A stretch of 6,818 nucleotides of DNA from Alphaproteobacteria bacterium (GCA_030428745.1 JAUIEG010000141.1:1-6818), one strand, 5' to 3'. Counted from the first letter of the stretch, positions 1-6,122 are shown. Notes: a model not told the origin generated them from the letters alone. A program made the numbers and translations.

Positions 1-444
1 ATCTCCCATGACCGGGCGTTTCTCGACAATCTAGTGAGCGGCGTCATCGCTACAGATCCTGAAACGCCGGGCCGGTGGATCCGCTATGCCGGCGGCTATG
101 ACGACATGGTCGCGCAACGGGGGTCAGCTCCGGGGCTGGAAGGCGCGGCGCCGAAGCAAAAACAGAAATCATCGCCGCCCACCGCAAAACCCAAACCGGC
201 GGCGAAAACCAAACTCTCCTACAAGGAGCAATATGCGCTGGAAAATCTGCCCGGCGAAATCGACACGCTGCAAAAAGATATTGCCGCGCTTAAAATAAAA
301 CTCGAAGACCCGGATTTATTCGCGCGCGACGCCGCACTCTTCGACAAGACGGCAAAATCGCTCGCCGCCGCTGAAGAAACCCTCGCGGCGAAAGAAGAAG
401 AATGGCTGACGCTGGAGATGAAGCGGGAGGAGTTGGAAGGGTGA
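1..444 (+). CDS. uup: ABC-F family ATPase Uup, C-terminal part (5' end outside window)
   Basis: The reading frame is open from base 1 and codes for the last 147 residues. It begins in the H-loop (switch) of the second nucleotide-binding domain, seen as SHDRAFLDN at residues 2-10. The ABC-F segment follows, with GRW...Y.GGYDD..AQR around residues 29-46. A basic, Pro/Lys-rich linker (about 52-72) leads to a C-terminal domain that starts KLSYKEQYALENLP and is predicted to form an antiparallel coiled coil to the end. That domain is typical of Uup among ABC-F proteins and is known to bind nucleic acid. ABC-F proteins are soluble, ribosome- or nucleic-acid-associated ATPases without membrane segments; Uup is linked to replication and transposon-excision phenotypes. 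The Walker motifs lie upstream of the window, so ATPase integrity cannot be judged. The stop overlaps the start of the next gene. Confidence 0.9.
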   Translation: MSHDRAFLDNLVSGVIATDPETPGRWIRYAGGYDDMVAQRGSAPGLEGAAPKQKQKSSPPTAKPKPAAKTKLSYKEQYALENLPGEIDTLQKDIAALKIKLEDPDLFARDAALFDKTAKSLAAAEETLAAKEEEWLTLEMKREELEG

Positions 445-623
445 CAACGGACCTTTCAAAAGTAACCGTAACGGCCAACCGCGTTGAAGTTATCGACCAC
501 CGCAAGGCGGCTGGCGACAAAAATCGTCATGTGATTGTGCCCGCATCCGACGCGATGTGCGATGTTGATTTTTCTCTTCAGGATGACGGCAAAACCCTGA
601 AAGTCTTCATCAAGGACGCCTGA
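441..623 (+). CDS. Hypothetical 60-residue protein, coupled to uup
   Basis: I do not recognise a family. The start is the GTG at 441, which overlaps the uup TGA (GTGA), with GGGAGG at 425-430 as a ribosome binding site. An in-frame ATG at 402 lies deeper inside uup and would add 13 residues from the uup coding region, so it is less likely. The product has no signal peptide or membrane segment. It alternates hydrophobic and polar residues (VTVTANRVEVID, CDVDFSLQDDGKTLKVFIKDA), which suggests a small beta-rich fold. The stop/start overlap implies translational coupling to uup. Whether this is a conserved gene or a chance frame needs orthologues. Confidence 0.55.
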   Translation: MTTDLSKVTVTANRVEVIDHRKAAGDKNRHVIVPASDAMCDVDFSLQDDGKTLKVFIKDA

Positions 624-638
624 AAGGCGGCGCCGCAC

Positions 639-1442
639 TTAACAAAAAATAGCCACGATCTGCCGTCCCGCAATCACCAGCTCACCGTCGCGGTTCCAGA
701 CCAGCATATCCTGACTGGAATAGCCGTCGCCCGCGTGCTCGGCCCGGCTTTCCATCAGCCACCAGCCGTCGCGCGTTTTTGGCTCGTCGCACAAAACATT
801 CACCATCCATGTCATGGAGCTGATCGGCGCCGGTTCGGTGAACATGGGTATGAGCGCGGGCGGCGGCATGTCCGCCAGCGCAAGCAGCGCGACAATGCCG
901 TTGGCGTTTTTATCGGTATGGCGCACCCAGATGAAATGATCGTGCTCTTTTGAACCGCTGACCGGACGTCCGCCCTTTGCAAGACGGCTGTCGAAATGAC
1001 TTGTAAAATGAGCCGCCCCTGAAGGCGGTGCAAAAGCCTCGCAATCCTCGGGCGCAGGCATATCGGGCGTGGGCGTAAAATTGCGGTTCCATTGCGACGG
1101 GCGCGCGCCGCCGAAGGCGAATTCGCAGCGCGTGGCGAGGCTCCGTTCACCCCCCTCTTTCACCTGGCTGACATTAGCTTCTACAAAGGTGACGGACTTG
1201 CCCTGACGCAGCAGTTCAGCGCGGCCTTCAACGCCGCCGCCCGCCGGGCCGATAAACGACACCATCGCCGAGCGCAGAGGCGGCGCCTCGGGGAATGCGC
1301 GCCGCGCCGTCTCAAGCGCAATCGCCGCCGAAAGTCCGCCATAGGTTGTCCGCCCCTGCATCCAGTCAGGCGGGATCGTCATGGAAAGGGCGCTGTCTTC
1401 GAGAACGGCGCCCGACATCAATTGTGAAAAAGAATGCGTCAT
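639..1442 (-). CDS. Acyl-CoA thioesterase family protein (TesB/4HBT_3-like double hotdog)
   Basis: The gene codes for 267 residues, the usual size for two fused hotdog domains, and is probably a soluble enzyme hydrolysing acyl-CoA thioesters. Domain 1 covers about residues 5-110, with the characteristic TYGGLSAAIALETARRAFP at 33-51, equivalent to the N...GG..AA helix of the family. Domain 2 runs from about 160 to 267. Asp191 (LALADMPPPALIP) and Gln261 (IAGRQIVA) align by eye with TesB Asp204 and Gln278. The Thr of that triad is less clear: Ser208, Ser209 or Thr211 lie in the right strand. The start ATG at 1442 gives the family's usual N-terminus (MTHSFSQLM). A TTG at 1478 and an ATG at 1469 lie upstream in frame but have no good ribosome binding site. 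The gene converges on the uup pair and diverges from the membrane-protein gene. The substrate cannot be told from sequence. Confidence 0.8.
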   Translation of the reverse strand: MTHSFSQLMSGAVLEDSALSMTIPPDWMQGRTTYGGLSAAIALETARRAFPEAPPLRSAMVSFIGPAGGGVEGRAELLRQGKSVTFVEANVSQVKEGGERSLATRCEFAFGGARPSQWNRNFTPTPDMPAPEDCEAFAPPSGAAHFTSHFDSRLAKGGRPVSGSKEHDHFIWVRHTDKNANGIVALLALADMPPPALIPMFTEPAPISSMTWMVNVLCDEPKTRDGWWLMESRAEHAGDGYSSQDMLVWNRDGELVIAGRQIVAIFC

Positions 1443-1532
1443 GCCCGCTCTATGCGGGGCGAAGGCCATTCTCAGCAAGACCGGATTGCAGCCGAAGAGA
1501 CGCCTTGCCCTGATGCGCCGCCGGCCCGGGGA

Positions 1533-1561
1533 TTAACCCTCCCGCCCTTTTCCGATAGAAT
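1533..1561 (+). promoter_or_regulatory. Putative sigma-70 promoter for the membrane-protein gene
   Basis: TTAACC at 1533-1538 (-35-like, 4 of 6 consensus bases) and TAGAAT at 1556-1561 (-10-like, 5 of 6) are separated by exactly 17 bases. Transcription would start near 1568, leaving a leader of about 50 bases before the ATG at 1619. This is a pattern match only. Confidence 0.45.
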
Positions 1562-1574
1562 GCCGATGGTGGGT

Positions 1575-1600
1575 AAAAACCCCCGTATTTATGCGGGGTT
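1575..1600 (-). terminator. Hairpin with T-run on the minus strand in the divergent spacer
   Basis: CCCCGTA (1581-1587) pairs with TGCGGGG (1592-1598), one pair being G-U, around a TTTA loop. On the minus strand the hairpin is followed directly by GTTTTT (complement of 1575-1580), giving the shape of an intrinsic terminator. It would stop antisense transcription leaving the 1619-3088 gene before it reaches the thioesterase. On the plus strand the same hairpin lies in the leader just upstream of the ribosome binding site, so it could also affect translation of the membrane protein. Confidence 0.4.
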
Positions 1601-1618
1601 GCCGAGGGGGCCGAGGTG

Positions 1619-3088
1619 ATGAGCACAAAAGAGAATAAGGAGGGAATGCTCCAGAGCTTGCAAAAAAGCGCTGGCGCTATGGTCTCCCGCCTTCCTTTTT
1701 CATCACGCTTTTCCGCAAAATCGACGCCTCCCAAAGCCGCCACGGCCGGGCGGGCTTTCGCGCCCTGGGATCCGACTGTGGCGCTGTTTCCGGACCAAAC
1801 CGGCAATGAGGAAGAGGCAGGCTCCCTGCCCTTGACGATGTTGCTTGAACAATCGGCGCACGCCATGGCGCGCCGCAAAGACGATTTGCGCGAACCGGCG
1901 GCCCGCCTCGCCGCCCGTATCGATGAGCGGCGCGAAGGCGAAGTGACCCTCGCGGCCCAGGCTTTGCGCGTTCTGATCGGCCTTGTCTGGCTCGGCGTCG
2001 CCATCTGGCTATACATCGCCGTCCTCAATGCGCGCGCCGACGGCGTCTCTGTAGTCGGCCCGGGCATCCCGCTTGATGACGCAGGCGTCCTCATGCGGGT
2101 GTTTCTGATTGTCGCCGGGGCGGGGCTTGGGGTCGCGTTTGGGGTCGCAGCGCTCACCCGCGCCTTCGGCAATGCTGACAATGAGCGCATCAAGAAAGAC
2201 GCCGCCGCATTTGGCGGTGCGATCGCAGACGCAGCAGACGAATTCGATTCGACGCTGTCGTCCCTCAGGAGCGACATGGACCGGCGCGGGCATCCGGCCG
2301 ATGCCGTCGACGATCTTTCCCGGGCGCATCTGACGGCGCTGGAGGCCCATGATTTCTTTCGTGAAATCAGCTTCCTCAACGGCGCCGAAGATGAGCGCTC
2401 GCGGCTTATGCTGCGCGGTTTTCTCGCCCGGGCGGCGGGTGGCGGCGCAGGCCCTTCGCCTTTGCTGGCCTTCGCTTGCGGCGGCCTTTTAGGCGCCTTC
2501 ATGACTTACGTCCTCGTCGGGTCGGGGCCGCGGCCCGAAGACGTTGAAGGCGTTGGAAAAGCAACCCTGGCCATCATGCAGTATCCCTGGGCGGCGAAGC
2601 TGATCGTCATCGGCGGGCTCATCTATGCGTTTATGGGCGCAGCGCTTTCCTTATTCTCCGGCCCGCTCACCGAACGCGTCGCCGACAAGGCCCAGGCCGA
2701 CGCCCTGACCGCCATCCGCTCAGGCTTTGCGGCCAGAAGCGTCCTTCACCCGGCCGACATCAGCCACCGCATCAAGGACGCAGTCGATGTTTTCCGGGCC
2801 CGCGTTGGCGGCGGCGGCGCGAGAGGCGGCGCATCCCGATCCGCAGCGGGGCCAGCGTCCGCGCAAACGAATCACGCCGGCGCCGGTTTTTCCCCTGAAA
2901 CGCCGGAAAGCCACGAGCCCGAGTGGCGCCGCCGCGATTCGTCGGTGAAATTCGTCGACGCCGGCTTCTCCCCGGCGCCCGAAAGCTGGCGCACCGACGC
3001 TTTCGCCAAAAAATTTGAGGCGCACGAATTGCGCGGCTCGGAGGCGAAACGAGGCGGCGAAGGCGCGAAAAACCGCCGCCGCGATTAA
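1619..3088 (+). CDS. Predicted four-helix inner-membrane protein, unknown function
   Basis: The product has 489 residues and I recognise no family. The start is the ATG at 1619, preceded by AGGGGG at 1605-1610; the GTG directly before it (1616) would add one residue. An AAGGAGG lies only 2 bases before an in-frame ATG at 1646, too close to favour that start. The N-terminal 110 residues are soluble, with an Arg/Glu-rich helical stretch (83-108). Hydrophobic segments lie at about 117-138, 157-180, 281-302 and 325-346. Between the second and third is a charged, mostly helical soluble domain of about 100 residues. The tail (about 360-489) is Gly/Ala/Arg-rich, probably disordered, and carries two copies of an AGFSP..PES motif (about 422-431 and 448-456). 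With both ends predicted to be cytoplasmic, it could be a scaffold or envelope/division-associated protein, but that is speculation. It has its own promoter-like sequence and lies upstream of nrdA without overlap. Confidence 0.8.
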   Translation: MSTKENKEGMLQSLQKSAGAMVSRLPFSSRFSAKSTPPKAATAGRAFAPWDPTVALFPDQTGNEEEAGSLPLTMLLEQSAHAMARRKDDLREPAARLAARIDERREGEVTLAAQALRVLIGLVWLGVAIWLYIAVLNARADGVSVVGPGIPLDDAGVLMRVFLIVAGAGLGVAFGVAALTRAFGNADNERIKKDAAAFGGAIADAADEFDSTLSSLRSDMDRRGHPADAVDDLSRAHLTALEAHDFFREISFLNGAEDERSRLMLRGFLARAAGGGAGPSPLLAFACGGLLGAFMTYVLVGSGPRPEDVEGVGKATLAIMQYPWAAKLIVIGGLIYAFMGAALSLFSGPLTERVADKAQADALTAIRSGFAARSVLHPADISHRIKDAVDVFRARVGGGGARGGASRSAAGPASAQTNHAGAGFSPETPESHEPEWRRRDSSVKFVDAGFSPAPESWRTDAFAKKFEAHELRGSEAKRGGEGAKNRRRD

Positions 3089-3095
3089 CCCTTAA

Positions 3096-3112
3096 GGCGC
3101 AATTGTTGCGCC
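3096..3112 (+). terminator. Hairpin just after the membrane-protein stop
   Basis: GGCGCAA (3096-3102) and TTGCGCC (3106-3112) form a perfect 7-base-pair stem with a TTG loop, 7 bases after the TAA. No T-run follows, so this is a weak or Rho-assisted terminator, or an RNA 3'-end stabiliser, rather than a classic intrinsic terminator. Confidence 0.4.
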
Positions 3113-3115
3113 CCG

Positions 3116-3131
3116 TTAACACCTCCTTAAC
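3116..3131 (+). promoter_or_regulatory. CtrA-type binding site (TTAA-N7-TTAAC)
   Basis: TTAA (3116-3119), seven bases, then TTAAC (3127-3131) match the full CtrA consensus of alphaproteobacteria without a mismatch. CtrA is the cell-cycle response regulator that controls replication and division genes. The site is about 35 bases upstream of the putative -35 of nrdA, too far to be the -35-overlapping type of activator site, so repression or control of another start is possible. Confidence 0.5.
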
Positions 3132-3152
3132 CAAAAACTTTTGCCCACGGAC

Positions 3153-3168
3153 CAACTTCATGTTGACG
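3153..3168 (+). promoter_or_regulatory. NrdR box, distal (weaker)
   Basis: This 16-mer keeps the central C.T.CATGTTG pattern but matches only about 8 of 16 positions of the consensus acaCwAtATaTwGtgt. Support comes from its placement: its centre is 32 bases upstream of the strong box at 3185-3200, which is the three-helical-turn spacing known for paired NrdR boxes, and its 3' half overlaps the putative -35 TTGACG. Confidence 0.45.
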
Positions 3169-3191
3169 TTGGGCTGAGGCTCTATCACTAT
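3163..3191 (+). promoter_or_regulatory. Putative nrdA promoter
   Basis: TTGACG (3163-3168, 5 of 6 to the -35 consensus) is followed after 17 bases by CACTAT (3186-3191, weak -10 keeping A2, A5 and T6). Both hexamers are covered by the NrdR-box-like sites, as expected for a repressed RNR promoter. Initiation would fall near 3198, giving a leader of about 130 bases. Confidence 0.5.
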
Positions 3192-3200
3192 ATGTTGTGT
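3185..3200 (+). promoter_or_regulatory. NrdR box, proximal (strong)
   Basis: TCACTATATGTTGTGT matches 14 of 16 positions of the NrdR palindrome consensus acaCwAtATaTwGtgt. NrdR is the ATP/dATP-sensing zinc-ribbon/ATP-cone repressor of ribonucleotide reductase genes. The box covers the likely -10 region. nrdR itself is not in the window. Confidence 0.7.
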
Positions 3201-3289
3201 CGACGCGGGGCGTTGGCGATTCACAACAGAAACGGAAAGCCGCGCCGGATGCGGCCCCTTTTGGGCAATCCGGGCTGAAGGTTTTTGCG

Positions 3290-3305
3290 CGCCTTTTCGA
3301 AGGCG
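3290..3305 (+). promoter_or_regulatory. UUCG-loop hairpin in the nrdA leader
   Basis: CGCCTT (3290-3295) and AAGGCG (3300-3305) pair perfectly around a TTCG loop, 24 bases before the nrdA start and just upstream of the purine-rich ribosome binding site (GAGGG at 3314-3318). No T-run follows, so it is not a terminator. It may be a leader structure that protects the mRNA or limits ribosome access. Confidence 0.4.
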
Positions 3306-3329
3306 AAAGTAAAGAGGGACGGGGCAAGA

Positions 3330-5279
3330 ATGTCGTTGTCAGAAGCCGCCAAAGAGATGGAAACCGCCGCACCAGCCACCGCTGAATCAACCGCGGAGGC
3401 CCAGAAGGACGCCAAAAAACCGGCCCTTAAGGTCGTGCGCGACATCGTTGTCGACCGCTCCCGCGACGCGCTGCTCACTGATTTCGGCAAGACCACCATG
3501 GAGGACCGCTATCTCCTGCCGGGTGAGTCCTTTCAGGACATGTTCGCCCGGGTCGCACGCACCTATGGCGACGACGCCGACCACGCCCAGCGGATCTATG
3601 ACTATATCTCCAAACTCTGGTTCATGCCGGCGACGCCCGTTCTTTCCAATGGCGGCGCGAATCGCGGCCTGCCGATTTCCTGCTTTTTGAACGGCGTCGG
3701 CGATTCGCTCGGCGACATCGTTTCGACCTGGAACGAGAATGTGGCGCTGGCCTCCAATGGCGGCGGCATCGGCACTTATTGGGGCAATGTCCGCTCCATC
3801 GGCGAGAAGGTGAAACACGCCGGCGCGACGAGCGGCATCATCCCCTTCATCCGCGTCATGGATTCGCTGACCCTGGCGATTTCCCAGGGCTCGCTGCGCC
3901 GCGGCTCGGCCGCCTGCTATCTCGACGTGCACCACCCGGAAATCGAGGAGTTCCTCGAAATCCGCAAACCGTCGGGCGACTTCAACCGCAAGTCGTTGAA
4001 CCTGCATCACGGCGTCAACATCACTGACGAGTTCATGCTGGCGATCCAGAATGACGAGGATTTCGGCCTGCGCTCGCCGAAGACCGGCGAAGTGCTGCGC
4101 ACGATCCCTGCGCGCAAGCTGTGGCAGAAGATCCTCGATGTGCGCCTTGCGACGGGCGAGCCCTATCTCCTGTTCTCCGACACGGTGAACAAGCAGATGG
4201 CCAAGCACCAGCGCGATCTCGGCCTTAAAGTCTCGACCTCCAATCTCTGCTCGGAGATCATGCTCCACACCGGCAAGGATCACCTTGGCGAAGAGCGCAC
4301 GGCCGTGTGCTGCCTGTCCTCGATCAACGCCGAGAAATATCAGGAGTGGAAAGACGAGCCGCAATTCATCGAGGATGTCATGCGCTTCCTCGACAATGTG
4401 CTGCAGGACTTCATCGACCGCGCGCCGGAGGCCATGGCCAAGGCGAAATACTCCGCCATGCGCGAACGCTCGGTGGGGCTCGGCCTCATGGGCTTCCACT
4501 CCTTCCTGCAATCCATGAACATCCCGTTCGAGAGCGCCATGGCGAAGTCGTGGAACACGCGCCTGTTCAAACATATCCGCATGGGCGCGGACGCGGCCTC
4601 CGTGGCGCTGGCCGAAGAGCGCGGCCCCTGCCCCGATGCGGCGGACAAGGGCGTCAAACAGCGCTTCTCCCATAAAATGGCGATCGCCCCGACGGCGTCG
4701 ATCTCCATCATCTGCGGCGGCTGCTCGCCTTGCATCGAGCCGATCCCGGCGAACGTCTTCACCCACAAGACCCTGTCGGGCTCCTTCACGGTGAAGAATG
4801 TGGCGCTGAAAGCCCTGCTGGAAGAAAAAGGTCAGGACACGGATGAAATCTGGACCTCGATCCTTGAGCATGAAGGATCGGTCCAGCATCTTGAGTGCCT
4901 GACACAGGAAGAAAAAGACGTTTTCAAAACCGCCTTCGAGCTTGACCAGCGCTGGGTGATCGAGCTCGCGGCGGACCGCACGCCCTATATCTGCCAGGGC
5001 CAGTCGGTGAATGTCTTCCTGCCTGGCGACATCGATAAGTGGGACCTTCACATGCTGCACTGGATGGCGTGGGAGAAGGGCTGCAAGTCGCTTTATTATT
5101 GCCGCTCGAAATCGATCCAGCGCGCCGGCTTCGCCAATGGCACGCGCGTCACCGCCGCCGCCGCGGAACAGGCCATGACCTCAGAGCCCGGCGCGGAGAA
5201 TATCGGCGCCGACCCCATGGCGCAGATGATGCAGGCCGCCGCGAAGACCGATTACGATGAGTGTTTAGCTTGTCAGTGA
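3330..5279 (+). CDS. nrdA: Class I ribonucleoside-diphosphate reductase, alpha (large) subunit
   Basis: This 649-residue enzyme reduces NDPs to dNDPs in the cytoplasm with a radical-bearing beta subunit (NrdB). By comparison with E. coli NrdA, Cys118 (PISCF) matches C225; Asn305, Cys307 and Glu309 (SNLCSEI) match N437, C439 and E441; Cys327 (TAVCCLSSIN) matches C462; Tyr589-Tyr590 (KSLYY) match Y730-Y731; and the C-terminal Cys645 and Cys648 (ECLACQ) are the thioredoxin/glutaredoxin shuttle pair. All catalytic positions are present. The N-terminal ATP-cone of E. coli NrdA is missing: after an Ala/Glu/Lys-rich stretch (1-35) the chain enters the RNR barrel directly, which accounts for the shorter length. 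The ATG at 3330 has GAGGG upstream; a TTG at 3285 would place translation through the leader hairpin. Cysteines 462, 465 and 468 cluster in the ICGGCSPCIEP loop. No nrdB follows within 1.5 kb. Confidence 0.96.
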   Translation: MSLSEAAKEMETAAPATAESTAEAQKDAKKPALKVVRDIVVDRSRDALLTDFGKTTMEDRYLLPGESFQDMFARVARTYGDDADHAQRIYDYISKLWFMPATPVLSNGGANRGLPISCFLNGVGDSLGDIVSTWNENVALASNGGGIGTYWGNVRSIGEKVKHAGATSGIIPFIRVMDSLTLAISQGSLRRGSAACYLDVHHPEIEEFLEIRKPSGDFNRKSLNLHHGVNITDEFMLAIQNDEDFGLRSPKTGEVLRTIPARKLWQKILDVRLATGEPYLLFSDTVNKQMAKHQRDLGLKVSTSNLCSEIMLHTGKDHLGEERTAVCCLSSINAEKYQEWKDEPQFIEDVMRFLDNVLQDFIDRAPEAMAKAKYSAMRERSVGLGLMGFHSFLQSMNIPFESAMAKSWNTRLFKHIRMGADAASVALAEERGPCPDAADKGVKQRFSHKMAIAPTASISIICGGCSPCIEPIPANVFTHKTLSGSFTVKNVALKALLEEKGQDTDEIWTSILEHEGSVQHLECLTQEEKDVFKTAFELDQRWVIELAADRTPYICQGQSVNVFLPGDIDKWDLHMLHWMAWEKGCKSLYYCRSKSIQRAGFANGTRVTAAAAEQAMTSEPGAENIGADPMAQMMQAAAKTDYDECLACQ

Positions 5280-5287
5280 GGAAGTAA

Positions 5288-5824
5288 TTGGGATCGCTTG
5301 AAAACCTCTTTGGTTCCCCGATCCTAATCGCTCTCACTGGCAGCATTGCCGGGTTCATAGCTAGTAACGGCGCGCAGTGGTTTCACGATGCCCGGAAACA
5401 GCGGTATGAACGAGAAGCGATAACCAGCGCTGTAATTTCCGAGATAGAGTACCTAGTAGAAATCATTGAAAGCAGGCCGTTTGCACAACTAATGAACAAA
5501 GAGGCTGCACTGTTAGAGTCAGAAGTCATTAAGAGACTCACACGACCAACAATAGTCATATTGCCAGAGCTGCCAGATCAAGAGCCGATTTTTGAAAGCC
5601 AACTTTCTCGTTTGGGGTTAATCGATAAAAATATCGTCGCAAAGATTGTAAAATTCCACCGACTATTATTCATTCTCAAGGCTGACCAAAAAAGCCTACA
5701 CAAGTATAATCCAAAAGCGCAAATTTCCGCCCTAAAATACCACGTTTACTTGCTCGAGAAGATAGTAAGAACTGGCAAAGAAATAGTTTCAGAGAAAGGT
5801 GGAGCAGCAAGTAAGGCGGGTTGA
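5288..5824 (+). CDS. Hypothetical membrane-anchored protein of low GC, probably acquired
   Basis: The product has 178 residues and I do not recognise a family. The only start that keeps the N-terminal helix is the TTG at 5288, 8 bases after the nrdA stop, with GAGGAA (5278-5283) spanning that stop as ribosome binding site; the next in-frame Met is residue 69. A hydrophobic segment at about 11-27 (PILIALTGSIAGFIASN) precedes a basic stretch (HDARKQRYERE, 34-43), so the protein is probably anchored with a cytoplasmic helical domain of about 145 residues. Two 60-base stretches I counted are 43% and 40% GC, against 65% in nrdA, and codons such as ATA, CTA, TTA and AGA are common, indicating horizontal origin. 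The last codons and stop lie inside the repeat at 5811-5896, so the original C-terminus may have been replaced. Translation is probably coupled to nrdA. Confidence 0.7.
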   Translation: MGSLENLFGSPILIALTGSIAGFIASNGAQWFHDARKQRYEREAITSAVISEIEYLVEIIESRPFAQLMNKEAALLESEVIKRLTRPTIVILPELPDQEPIFESQLSRLGLIDKNIVAKIVKFHRLLFILKADQKSLHKYNPKAQISALKYHVYLLEKIVRTGKEIVSEKGGAASKAG

Positions 5825-5896
5825 GCGAAGCGATACCCGCCATATTGCCAGTCGCCGGATGACGCGGCGGGTTACGCTGCGCTAACCCGCCCTACG
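5811..5896. repeat. 86-base inverted-repeat element with GGCGGGTT ends
   Basis: The ends are near-perfect inverted repeats: GTAAGGCGGGTT on the left (5811-5822) and AACCCGCCCTAC on the right (5884-5895), with one mismatch. Each end is itself a palindrome: GGCGGGT/ACCCGCC at 5815-5841, and GGCGGGTTA/TAACCCGCC at 5866-5891 with an 8-base loop. This resembles the GGCGGGTTAGCG...CGTAACCCGCC intergenic repeat seen in many proteobacterial genomes. It supplies the stop codon of the gene at 5288-5824 and could also end its transcript as a paired hairpin. Confidence 0.7.
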
Positions 5897-5982
5897 GTTC
5901 ACTTCACCTAAAAATACTCTCCACGGTTGGCGCGCGTCTTGCGGCCCGATTTCAGACAGCATTTTTTGAAAACCATCCCACG

Positions 5983-6118
5983 CCGTCATCCCGTGCGCGG
6001 CGCGGCATGACAATGACGCGGCGCAGACACAGGATCGGTTTCGGGGTGGCGCTTCGTTGCGGCCGATCCCGTGTTAGCAGCGCATCACTTCGTGCTGCGC
6101 AGCACACGGGATGACGGG
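5983..6118. repeat. Left palindromic-repeat doublet (unit A and inverted unit D)
   Basis: Unit A (5983-6038, forward) begins CCGTCATCCCGTGCGC and ends AGGATCGG. A 24-base linker (6039-6062) follows, then unit D (6063-6118) in reverse, beginning CCGATCCCGTG and ending GGGATGACGG. Both units are 56 bases long. D contains the perfect palindrome GTGCTGCGCAGCAC (6092-6105). Each unit can fold into a long imperfect hairpin. The unit-linker-inverted-unit form is like a BIME or REP doublet. Confidence 0.8.
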
Positions 6119-6122
6119 CGGC

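Noticed and set aside
626..635. GCGGCGCCGC palindrome between the converging genes
   Set aside because: It has no loop and no T-run, so it is not convincing as a terminator and is likely in GC-rich DNA.
1646..1648. Alternative ATG start of the membrane protein after AAGGAGG
   Set aside because: The spacing is only 2 bases; the ATG at 1619 has a better-spaced ribosome binding site.
1450..2502. Minus-strand open frame of 350 codons across the spacer and the membrane-protein gene
   Set aside because: The product is Ser/Arg/Ala-rich low-complexity sequence typical of a GC-driven shadow frame, and the plus-strand gene has clear membrane helices.
3119..3130. Strong ribosome binding site on the minus strand (AAGGAGGT)
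   Set aside because: No start codon at a suitable distance leads to an open frame; the sequence is explained by the CtrA-type site that covers it.
3387..5060. Long open frame on the minus strand (557 codons) opposite nrdA
   Set aside because: It is a shadow frame of a high-GC gene; nrdA has every catalytic residue and the antisense product has no recognisable domain.
5908..5976. 22-codon minus-strand frame (MVFKKCCLKSGRKTRANRGEYF)
   Set aside because: Too short, no ribosome binding site and no recognised family; possibly a gene remnant but not supportable.
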